Shown: positions 8,301-12,984 of the stretch, piece by piece
How the letters are laid out: each line of letters opens with the position of its first letter
Numbering within the stretch: position 1 is the stretch's first letter
Assembly: GCA_007120095.1 (NCBI GenBank)
Contig: SKOM01000026.1
Span: forward strand, 1-12,984
Direction: 5' to 3'
DNA length: 12,984 nucleotides
Source: Candidatus Competibacteraceae bacterium
GTDB taxonomy: Bacteria; Pseudomonadota; Gammaproteobacteria; Competibacterales; Competibacteraceae
Translations under genes and position numbers: made by a program
The notes under the pieces: generated by a model
The model's database searches: none
Told to the model about the DNA's origin: nothing
The model's input: only the letters and a program-made list of their open reading frames with translations

Positions 8301-9660
8301 CCTAGTAGCCGTTTCGCGTTCTGGGGAAGTTATCGTAGTCGATAACGCCGGTCGTGACCGTGAGCGTTATAAAGTCCCCCACGGCGCTTTGTTGACTGTC
8401 GAAGACGGCGGTTCTGTTGACCCTAGCGATATTGTCGCCACCTGGGATCCCCATGTGCATCCGGTTATTACTGAGGTGGCCGGGTATGTGCGTCTGGTTG
8501 ATTTTGAAGACAATGTCACTGTACAGGGACAGATCGACGAGATTACCGGCATTTATAATCGCGTGGTGATGGATCCCAAGCAGCGTGGCGGGATCGGCCG
8601 CGATAAACGTCCAGTGGTCAAATTGGTTGATGCTGACGGAGAAGATCTGCTGATTCCAGGCACCGATCAAGCGGCGGCCTATCCGCTCCCATCAGGTACC
8701 ATTGTCAACTTAGCGGACGGCGATGAAGTCGCTGTTGGCGATGTCATAGCAAGGTTGCCCCAAGAATCGAGCAAAACTCGGGATATCACGGGTGGTTTGC
8801 CACGGGTAGCCGATCTGTTCGAGGCACGGCGCCCGAAAGATCAAGCGATTTTGGCCGAGGCCTCCGGAACAGTCAGTTTCGGTCGCGATACCAAAGGTAA
8901 ACAACGGCTGGTTATCACCGATGCTGAGGAAACACAGCATGAAGAATTGATCCCCAAGTGGCGACATATCAATGTCTATGAGGGTGAAAAAGTCCAACGT
9001 GGTGAAGTCATTGCCGACGGCGAGCCGAACCCGCATGATATTTTGCGCCTGTTGGGCGTGCGTGAGCTATCCAACTATCTGGTCAAAGAAATCCAGGATG
9101 TTTACCGTTTGCAAGGGGTGAAGATCAATGATAAGCACATCGAGGTGATCATTCGCCAGATGATGCGCAAAGTTGAGATCACTGATCCCGGCAGTACCCG
9201 ATTCATCAAAGGTGAACAAGTCGAACGTGCCCGTTTATTGGATGAAAACGACCGTGTATTATCTGAGGCCGGTATTCCGGCTCAGGGGCAAGCATTACTT
9301 TTGGGGATTACTAAAGCCTCCTTAGCGACCGAGTCGTTTATTTCTGCCGCTTCGTTCCAGGAAACGACCCGGGTATTGACCGAAGCAGCTGTACGTGGTC
9401 TACGCGACGACTTACGCGGTCTCAAGGAAAATGTCATTGTCGGGCGACTGATTCCGGCCGGAACGGGACTCGCTTATCATCGGGATCGGCGCGAGCGAAC
9501 CGCTTCAGAAATGTTCGATGATGCTTTTCAGTCCAAGGCCGCCCCACAAGTTTCTGAGGAAACCTCAGATGTTGGTGCTGCGGTTGAAGAACGCACCAGT
9601 ACTGATGGATCGCCGTCTGGGGCCGTTGAACATAAAGCCTCTGGAAATTCAAAATTCTGA
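5380..9660 (+). CDS. rpoC: DNA-directed RNA polymerase subunit beta-prime
   Basis: Beta-prime carries the catalytic magnesium site and most of the DNA-binding cleft. The product has 1426 residues (E. coli 1407). The N-terminal zinc ribbon has C70, C72, C85 and C88. The catalytic NADFDGDQ is at 458-465, the same numbering as E. coli, with aspartates 460, 462 and 464. The bridge helix lies around 770-804, including T791 and A792. The second zinc site is C815, C890, C897 and C900. The trigger loop contains M934, R935 and H938. The large gammaproteobacterial trigger-loop insert follows, from about 945 to 1130. The last 40 residues (1387-1426) form a polar tail rich in Ser, Glu, Gly and Ala with no resemblance I recognise. 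The start is ATG at 5380, matching the family N-terminus MKELLDLF; its ribosome binding site is weak (GTGAG at 5369-5373), which suggests coupling to rpoB. A terminator follows the stop codon. Confidence 0.99.
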   Translation: MKELLDLFKQTDTPEDFDAIRIGLASPDMIRAWSYGEVRKPETINYRTFKPERDGLFCAKIFGPIKDYECLCGKYKRLKHRGVICEKCGVEVTLAKVRRDRMGHIDLASPVAHIWFLKSLPSRIGLLLDMTLRDIERVLYFESFVVIEPGLTPLERGQLLSDEGYLESLEQYGDDFDARMGAEAVLELLKHLDLKDQAATLREELVECTSETKLKRITKRLKLIESFIDSGNKPEWMILRVLPVLPPDLRPLVPLDGGRFATSDLNDLYRRVINRNNRLKRLLELNAPDIIVRNEKRMLQESVDSLLDNGRRGRAITGSNKRPLKSLADMIKGKQGRFRQNLLGKRVDYSGRSVIVVGPTLRLHQCGLPKKMALELFKPFIFSKLIRRGIATTIKAAKKSVERESAEVWDILEEVIREHPVMLNRAPTLHRLGIQAFEPVLIEGKAIQLHPLVCTAFNADFDGDQMAVHVPLSIEAQLEARALMMASNNILSPANGEPIIVPSQDVVLGLYYMTRERINAKGEGMIFADVEELHRAYQNRCVDLHAQIEVRVPRHNKAEDGTTVLSGYERIKTTVGRALLLEILPRDLPFELANQVLNKKSISRLINACYRAVGLKETVIFADQLMYTGFHYATRSGASVGFEDLVVPEEKAGILERAESEVKEIESQFAQGLVTTGERYNKVVDIWSRTNDQVARAMMDKLGKDIVLDREGNEVKQDSLNSIYIMADSGARGSAAQIRQLAGMRGLMAKPDGSIIETPITANFREGLDVLQYFISTHGARKGLADTALKTANSGYLTRRLVDVAQDMVVTEVDCGTREGVLLTAIVEGGEIVEPLRDRVLGRTLVDDVFVPGSDDELLIPAGTQLGEREADLLEENGIDRLMVRSAITCETRYGICATCYGRDLARGHSVNIGEAVGVIAAQSIGEPGTQLTMRTFHIGGAASRTVAVNNVQVKSRGRVRLQNMKVVPNRDGRLVAVSRSGEVIVVDNAGRDRERYKVPHGALLTVEDGGSVDPSDIVATWDPHVHPVITEVAGYVRLVDFEDNVTVQGQIDEITGIYNRVVMDPKQRGGIGRDKRPVVKLVDADGEDLLIPGTDQAAAYPLPSGTIVNLADGDEVAVGDVIARLPQESSKTRDITGGLPRVADLFEARRPKDQAILAEASGTVSFGRDTKGKQRLVITDAEETQHEELIPKWRHINVYEGEKVQRGEVIADGEPNPHDILRLLGVRELSNYLVKEIQDVYRLQGVKINDKHIEVIIRQMMRKVEITDPGSTRFIKGEQVERARLLDENDRVLSEAGIPAQGQALLLGITKASLATESFISAASFQETTRVLTEAAVRGLRDDLRGLKENVIVGRLIPAGTGLAYHRDRRERTASEMFDDAFQSKAAPQVSEETSDVGAAVEERTSTDGSPSGAVEHKASGNSKF

Positions 9661-9683
9661 ACACATGAGTCACAACCAATCGA

Positions 9684-9712
9684 CGTGCCGATGATGATTG
9701 GCACGTTTTCTT
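9684..9712 (+). terminator. Rho-independent terminator after rpoC
   Basis: Nine bases at 9684-9692 (CGTGCCGAT) pair with 9697-9705 (ATTGGCACG), with one G-U wobble, across a GATG loop. The stem is followed at once by TTTTCTT at 9706-9712. It begins 23 bases after the rpoC stop codon. This is a classic intrinsic terminator and probably ends the beta operon transcript. The broken T run may allow some readthrough into rpsL. Confidence 0.85.
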
Positions 9713-9739
9713 GACGGCGTACTAAAAATCCCATACACT
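9711..9739 (+). promoter_or_regulatory. Predicted sigma70 promoter of the str operon (rpsL-rpsG-fusA-tuf)
   Basis: TTGACG at 9711-9716 matches five of six bases of the -35 consensus. TACACT at 9734-9739 matches four of six of the -10 consensus, and the spacer is exactly 17 bases. The predicted start is near 9746, giving a leader of about 75 bases before the rpsL ATG. The -35 box overlaps the last two Ts of the rpoC terminator. The position fits the known need for a separate str operon promoter. An alternative -10, CATACA at 9732-9737, gives a 15-base spacer and is less likely. Confidence 0.6.
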
Positions 9740-9750
9740 TCTCTGTCTTT

Positions 9751-9780
9751 GGCAGACACAGTGTGTCGGCCGTTTTTTTT
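9751..9780 (+). terminator. Terminator-like hairpin inside the rpsL leader (possible attenuator)
   Basis: GGC at 9751-9753 pairs with GCC at 9769-9771, and GACAC at 9755-9759 pairs with GTGTC at 9763-9767 across an AGT loop; one A-G mismatch (9754 with 9768) lies between the arms. One G and then eight Ts follow at 9773-9780. This has the form of an intrinsic terminator, yet it lies downstream of the predicted str promoter and 40 bases before the rpsL ATG, so it would act on nascent rpsL mRNA. A competing pairing, TGTCT at 9744-9748 with AGACA at 9754-9758, could weaken it. I recall predicted rpsL leader attenuators in Pseudomonas, which fits. It could instead be a backup terminator for rpoC. 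Confidence 0.65.
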
Positions 9781-9791
9781 ACTGTCTGATG

Positions 9792-9813
9792 CTTGGTCTT
9801 TCAAGAATCCAAG
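9792..9813 (+). promoter_or_regulatory. Weak hairpin overlapping the rpsL ribosome binding site
   Basis: CTTGG at 9792-9796 can pair with CCAAG at 9809-9813, and inside it CTT at 9798-9800 can pair with AAG at 9803-9805. The 3' arm overlaps the only Shine-Dalgarno-like sequence of rpsL, AAGGG at 9811-9815. The stem is short and may be coincidental; it would reduce rpsL translation if it forms. Confidence 0.3.
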
Positions 9814-9820
9814 GGTACCC

Positions 9821-10195
9821 ATGGCGACGATTAATCAGTTGGTGCGTAAACCGCGCGCCTCAAAAAAGGAAAAGAGTAACGTTCCTGCGCTTGAAAGCTG
9901 TCCGCAAAAGCGCGGCGTGTGCACTCGAGTCTACACCACGACACCCAAAAAGCCCAACTCTGCGCTGCGCAAAGTGGCTCGGGTACGGTTGACCAACGGT
10001 TATGAAGTGACCAGCTACATTGGTGGCGAAGGTCACAACCTGCAGGAACACTCCGTGGTTTTGATTCGGGGCGGTCGGGTTAAAGACTTGCCCGGTGTTC
10101 GTTACCATACGGTACGCGGCAGCCTTGATACTCAAGGCGTGAGCAAGCGTCGTCAAGGCCGCTCCAAGTATGGCGCCAAACGGCCTAAGTCCTAA
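9821..10195 (+). CDS. rpsL: 30S ribosomal protein S12
   Basis: S12 sits at the decoding centre of the small subunit and controls accuracy. The product has 124 residues, the same as E. coli. It begins MATINQLVRKPR and contains the invariant TTTPKKPNSALRK and GGRVKDLPGVRYH segments. K43 and K88, whose substitution gives streptomycin resistance, are both wild type. D89, the residue methylthiolated in many bacteria, is present. C27 and C34 are also conserved. The ATG at 9821 matches the family N-terminus. An in-frame ATG at 9698 would add 41 residues, but it lies within the rpoC terminator and upstream of the predicted promoter start, so it is rejected. The ribosome binding site is modest (AAGGG, 9811-9815, five-base spacer). 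It is the first gene of the str operon; rpsG follows after 30 bases. Confidence 0.98.
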   Translation: MATINQLVRKPRASKKEKSNVPALESCPQKRGVCTRVYTTTPKKPNSALRKVARVRLTNGYEVTSYIGGEGHNLQEHSVVLIRGGRVKDLPGVRYHTVRGSLDTQGVSKRRQGRSKYGAKRPKS

Positions 10196-10225
10196 TTCAC
10201 TGTCTGACTCGTGTAGCTAAATCCA

Positions 10226-10699
10226 ATGCCAAGAAGAAGAGAAGTCCCCCAGCGCATTATCCTGCCGGATCCGAAATTCGGCAGTGACATGCTGGCCAAG
10301 TTCATCAATATGGTGATGGAGCGCGGTAAAAAATCCATCGCTGAAAAAATCGTTTATGGTGCTCTAGACGAAATGGCCACGCGCGCCAAGAATGATGATG
10401 CCGTGGAACTACTGGAGCAGGCTTTGGACAATGTGCGCCCCGTGGTCGAGGTTAAGTCACGGCGCGTCGGTGGTGCGACCTATCAGGTGCCCATTGAAGT
10501 TCGACCCGTGCGTCGTAACACTTTGGCCATGCGCTGGATTATCGATGCTGCCCGTAAACGCAGCGAAAAATCGATGCCCAAACGGCTGGCCAGCGAGCTG
10601 CTCGATGCGGCCGAAGGCCGTGGCTCGGCAGTCCGTAAACGTGAAGAAACACATCGTATGGCTGACGCTAACAAGGCGTTCGCACATTATCGTTGGTAA
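10226..10699 (+). CDS. rpsG: 30S ribosomal protein S7
   Basis: S7 starts assembly of the 30S head by binding the 3' domain of 16S rRNA and lies near the E site. In E. coli it also represses the str operon by binding the rpsL-rpsG junction. The 157-residue product begins MPRRREVPQRIILPDPKFGS and contains the conserved VEVKSRRVGGATYQVP, EVRPVRRNTLAMRWI and REETHRMADANKAFAHYRW segments, ending at the same point as the family. The ATG at 10226 is the only possible start, because an in-frame TAG lies at 10214-10216 with no start codon between. No Shine-Dalgarno sequence precedes it, and the gap to rpsL is only 30 bases against about 96 in E. coli, so translation is probably coupled to rpsL. fusA follows after 18 bases. 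Confidence 0.98.
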   Translation: MPRRREVPQRIILPDPKFGSDMLAKFINMVMERGKKSIAEKIVYGALDEMATRAKNDDAVELLEQALDNVRPVVEVKSRRVGGATYQVPIEVRPVRRNTLAMRWIIDAARKRSEKSMPKRLASELLDAAEGRGSAVRKREETHRMADANKAFAHYRW

Positions 10700-10717
10700 A
10701 CACCTGAGGTATTTGCT

Positions 10718-12811
10718 GTGGCTCGAAAAATATCGATCGAGCGCTATCGTAATCTGGGCATCATGGCACACATCGATGCCGGTAAGACGACCACTACTGA
10801 GCGCGTTCTTTTTTACACCGGTGTTTCCCACAAAATGGGTGAGGTGCATGACGGTGCTGCCGTTATGGACTGGATGGAACAGGAACAAGAGCGTGGGATT
10901 ACCATCACCTCGGCCGCGACGACGACGTTCTGGAGCGGCATGGCTCAGCAGTTCCCGGAACACCGCATTAACATTATTGATACGCCGGGCCATGTCGATT
11001 TCACCATCGAAGTCGAACGCTCGTTGCGGGTTCTGGATGGCGCGTGCGCAGTATTTTGTGCTGTCGGTGGAGTAGAGCCACAGTCGGAAACGGTGTGGCG
11101 GCAGGCCAATAAGTACAGTGTCCCTCGGTTAGCGTTTGTCAATAAGATGGATCGCGCTGGTGCCGACTTCTTGCGGGTTGTTCACCAGATCGAGTCGCGC
11201 CTGGGTGCTAAGCCGGTGCCGATACAGTTGCCGATTGGTTCGGAAGAAAACTTTCGAGGCATCGTCGATCTGATCAAGATGAAAGGCATTTACTGGGATG
11301 ATGCCTCACTGGGCATGACGTTTGAGTACGGTGATGTGCCGGCCGATATGCAGGACTTATGCACCAAGTGGCATGAACATCTGGTGGAAGCGGCTGCCGA
11401 AGCCAATGATGACTATATGGAGAAATACCTCAACGATGGAGAATTGACCGAAGCAGAAATTCGTGAAGGGCTGCGTACCTTGACACTGAACAATAGCATT
11501 GTGCCCGTGCTGTGCGGCTCCGCCTTCAAGAATAAAGGTGTACAAGCGATGCTTGACGCGGTGATTGAGTTTTTGCCTTCACCTGTTGAGGTTGAGTCGG
11601 TACGAGGTATTTTACCCGATGAAACTGAAGCGACTCGTCCGCCCCAAGATGATCAGCCGTTCTCTGCCCTGGCTTTTAAAATTGCCACCGATCCTTATGT
11701 GGGCACCTTGACATTCTTCCGGGTTTATTCCGGAGTACTGTCTTCAGGCGATACCATCTTTAATCCAGTTAAAAGTAAGAAAGAGCGTATTGGCCGGTTG
11801 TTGCAAATGCATGCTAACTCTCGGGAAGAGATTAAAGAAGTCAGGGCTGGTGATATTGCCGCTGCAGTCGGTCTTAAAGATGTTTCCACAGGGGATACTC
11901 TGTGCGATACAGATAAACCCATTACATTGGAACGTATGGAATTTCCAGAACCGGTTATCGCAGTTGCCGTCGAGCCTAAAACGAAAACTGACCAGGAAAA
12001 AATGGGAGTCGCACTGTCCAAGCTTGCCCAGGAAGATCCTTCGTTCCGGGTGCGTACGGATGAGGAATCAGGCCAAACCATTATCTCAGGGATGGGCGAG
12101 TTGCATTTAGAAATCATTGTTGACCGCATGAAGCGTGAATTCAAAGTTGAGGCCAATGTGGGTGCACCGCAGGTGGCCTATCGTGAGACCATTCGTAAAT
12201 CGCTCGAGCAGGAAGGCAAATTCGTGCGCCAGACTGGGGGCCGTGGTCAGTACGGGCATGTTTGGCTGCGCATTGAGCCGAAAGAGCCGGGCAGCGGCTT
12301 TGAATTCTGTAATGAGATTGTTGGCGGGGTGGTGCCCAAAGAATATATCCCGGCTGTTGGTAAAGGCGTCGAAGAACAGATGCAAAATGGGGTTATTGCT
12401 GGTTTCCCCGTTGTGGATGTCAAAGTGACCTTATTCGATGGATCTTACCATGAGGTCGATTCCAACGAGATGGCCTTTAAGATCGCTGGTTCTATGGCTT
12501 TCAAAGATGGTGCGCAAAAAGCCAGGCCTGTTTTGCTTGAGCCGGTCATGAAGGTTGAAGTAGTTACCCCGGAAGATTATCTGGGCGATGTCATGGGTGA
12601 TTTAAGCCGTCGACGTGGCCTGGTACAAGGCATGGAAGACGCACCTGCCGGTAAGGTAATCCGCGCTGAGGTGCCATTGGCCGAAATGTTTGGTTACGCC
12701 ACTGACCTGCGCTCAGCAACTCAAGGGCGGGCTACGTATACCATGGAGTTCGCCAAATATGTTGAAGCGCCAAGTACCGTTGCTGAATCAGTCATCAAGA
12801 AAGCATCCTAA
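10718..12811 (+). CDS. fusA: Elongation factor G
   Basis: EF-G is the GTPase that drives translocation and, with the ribosome recycling factor, splits ribosomes. The product has 697 residues, a normal length. The GTPase motifs are complete: AHIDAGKT at 17-24, RGITI at 59-63, DTPGH at 88-92, NKMD at 142-145 and GSAFKNKGV at 267-275. Domain IV contains GGRGQYGH at 507-514 and the tip segment DGSYHEVDSNEMAF at 574-587. Domain V carries the RRRGLVQGME segment. The start is GTG at 10718, eight bases after GAGG at 10706-10709; translation from it gives the expected MARKISIERYRNLGIMAHID. Only 18 bases separate it from rpsG, and 51 bases with no terminator separate it from tuf, so it is an inner gene of the str operon. 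The lack of inserts and the neighbours favour the housekeeping EF-G over the EF-G2-type paralogue. Confidence 0.98.
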   Translation: MARKISIERYRNLGIMAHIDAGKTTTTERVLFYTGVSHKMGEVHDGAAVMDWMEQEQERGITITSAATTTFWSGMAQQFPEHRINIIDTPGHVDFTIEVERSLRVLDGACAVFCAVGGVEPQSETVWRQANKYSVPRLAFVNKMDRAGADFLRVVHQIESRLGAKPVPIQLPIGSEENFRGIVDLIKMKGIYWDDASLGMTFEYGDVPADMQDLCTKWHEHLVEAAAEANDDYMEKYLNDGELTEAEIREGLRTLTLNNSIVPVLCGSAFKNKGVQAMLDAVIEFLPSPVEVESVRGILPDETEATRPPQDDQPFSALAFKIATDPYVGTLTFFRVYSGVLSSGDTIFNPVKSKKERIGRLLQMHANSREEIKEVRAGDIAAAVGLKDVSTGDTLCDTDKPITLERMEFPEPVIAVAVEPKTKTDQEKMGVALSKLAQEDPSFRVRTDEESGQTIISGMGELHLEIIVDRMKREFKVEANVGAPQVAYRETIRKSLEQEGKFVRQTGGRGQYGHVWLRIEPKEPGSGFEFCNEIVGGVVPKEYIPAVGKGVEEQMQNGVIAGFPVVDVKVTLFDGSYHEVDSNEMAFKIAGSMAFKDGAQKARPVLLEPVMKVEVVTPEDYLGDVMGDLSRRRGLVQGMEDAPAGKVIRAEVPLAEMFGYATDLRSATQGRATYTMEFAKYVEAPSTVAESVIKKAS

Positions 12812-12862
12812 GCTAGTTATTATTTAGCATTGAATTAACGTAGAATTTGAGGAGAACAACCG

Positions 12863-12984
12863 GTGTCGAAGGCAAAATTCGAGCGGACGAAGCCGCATGT
12901 GAATGTCGGCACGATTGGACATGTGGATCACGGCAAGACGACGCTGACGGCGGCGCTAACCAAGGTCTGTGCGGAGGCCCGCGG
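12863..12984 (+). CDS. tuf: Elongation factor Tu, N-terminal fragment cut by window edge
   Basis: EF-Tu carries aminoacyl-tRNA to the ribosome as a ternary complex with GTP. Only 40 full codons are present of a gene that normally has about 395. They begin MSKAKFERTKPHVNVGTIGH and include the first GTP-binding motif, GHVDHGKT at 19-26. The start is GTG at 12863, eight bases after a strong GAGGAG at 12849-12854. Position after fusA makes this the tufA copy of the str operon. Of 39 codons after the start, 29 end in G or C, and six of the seven threonine codons are ACG up to the first ACC. This looks more GC-rich than the end of fusA, but the sample is small. The truncation is the window edge, not a mutation. 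Confidence 0.95.
   Translation, partial: MSKAKFERTKPHVNVGTIGHVDHGKTTLTAALTKVCAEAR

Noticed and set aside
9698..9820. Upstream ATG that would extend S12 by 41 residues
   Set aside because: It lies in the stem of the rpoC terminator and upstream of the predicted transcription start, and S12 is 124 residues in the family.
9813..9820. Perfect eight-base palindrome GGGTACCC directly before the rpsL ATG
   Set aside because: It is too short and lacks a loop to form a useful RNA hairpin, and one such palindrome is expected by chance.
10457..10993. Minus-strand open frame of 178 codons opposite rpsG and fusA
   Set aside because: It lies wholly antisense to conserved genes and looks like a mirror of their codon pattern, with no recognisable protein.
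10392..11075. Plus-strand open frame of 227 codons spanning the end of rpsG and the start of fusA
   Set aside because: It overlaps two strongly conserved genes in another frame, has no family resemblance and no ribosome binding site; it is a shadow frame.
12841..12846. TAGAAT resembling a -10 box just before tuf
   Set aside because: No convincing -35 box lies 16-18 bases upstream, and a start about seven bases downstream would fall in the tuf ribosome binding site.
1..12984. A new or accessory biological system in this window
   Set aside because: All coding capacity is used by universal housekeeping genes in a conserved order, and the gaps are short and explained by expression signals. I see no unexplained gene, repeat array or mobile element.

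Overview
This window is a compact, entirely plus-strand run of core transcription and translation genes: rplJ, rplL, rpoB, rpoC, rpsL, rpsG, fusA and the first 40 codons of a tuf gene. The proteins align along their length, from memory, with gammaproteobacterial homologues. The RNA polymerase subunits carry the large lineage-specific inserts typical of Gammaproteobacteria: a beta insert near residues 970-1085 and a beta-prime insert after the trigger loop. Beta also has about 26 extra residues just before the rifampicin region, at the same place where I recall an insert in xanthomonads. The beta operon runs straight into the str operon, as in pseudomonads and xanthomonads; in E. coli the two operons are far apart. 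I infer a non-enteric gammaproteobacterium with mid-range GC, and I cannot name the genus.

Layout. Positions 1-74 are the end of the leader upstream of rplJ, with a hairpin and a small stem over the ribosome binding site. Positions 75-1040 encode the ribosomal stalk proteins L10 and L7/L12. Positions 1041-1152 hold a terminator-like hairpin with a displaced T tract, most likely the attenuator that sets rpoBC output below stalk protein output. Positions 1153-9660 encode the beta and beta-prime subunits of RNA polymerase. Positions 9661-9820 are the main regulatory interval: a rho-independent terminator closing rpoC, a sigma70-type promoter abutting its T tract, then a second terminator-like hairpin with eight Ts that lies downstream of the promoter and therefore inside the rpsL leader. 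Positions 9821-12811 encode S12, S7 and elongation factor G. Positions 12863-12984 are the start of EF-Tu, cut by the window edge.

How the genes work together: L10 with L7/L12 forms the stalk that recruits EF-G and EF-Tu. S12 and S7 are small-subunit proteins of the decoding centre and the head. Beta and beta-prime form the catalytic core of RNA polymerase. Co-location lets the cell tie ribosome and polymerase synthesis together. All catalytic and metal-binding residues I checked are intact, and no gene is frameshifted or truncated apart from the tuf cut.

I found no mobile element, CRISPR array, tRNA, rRNA or unknown gene, and no evidence of a new biological system. What deserves a second look is regulatory: the terminator-promoter-terminator arrangement before rpsL, the rplL-rpoB attenuator, rpsG lacking a Shine-Dalgarno sequence, and the beta insert.
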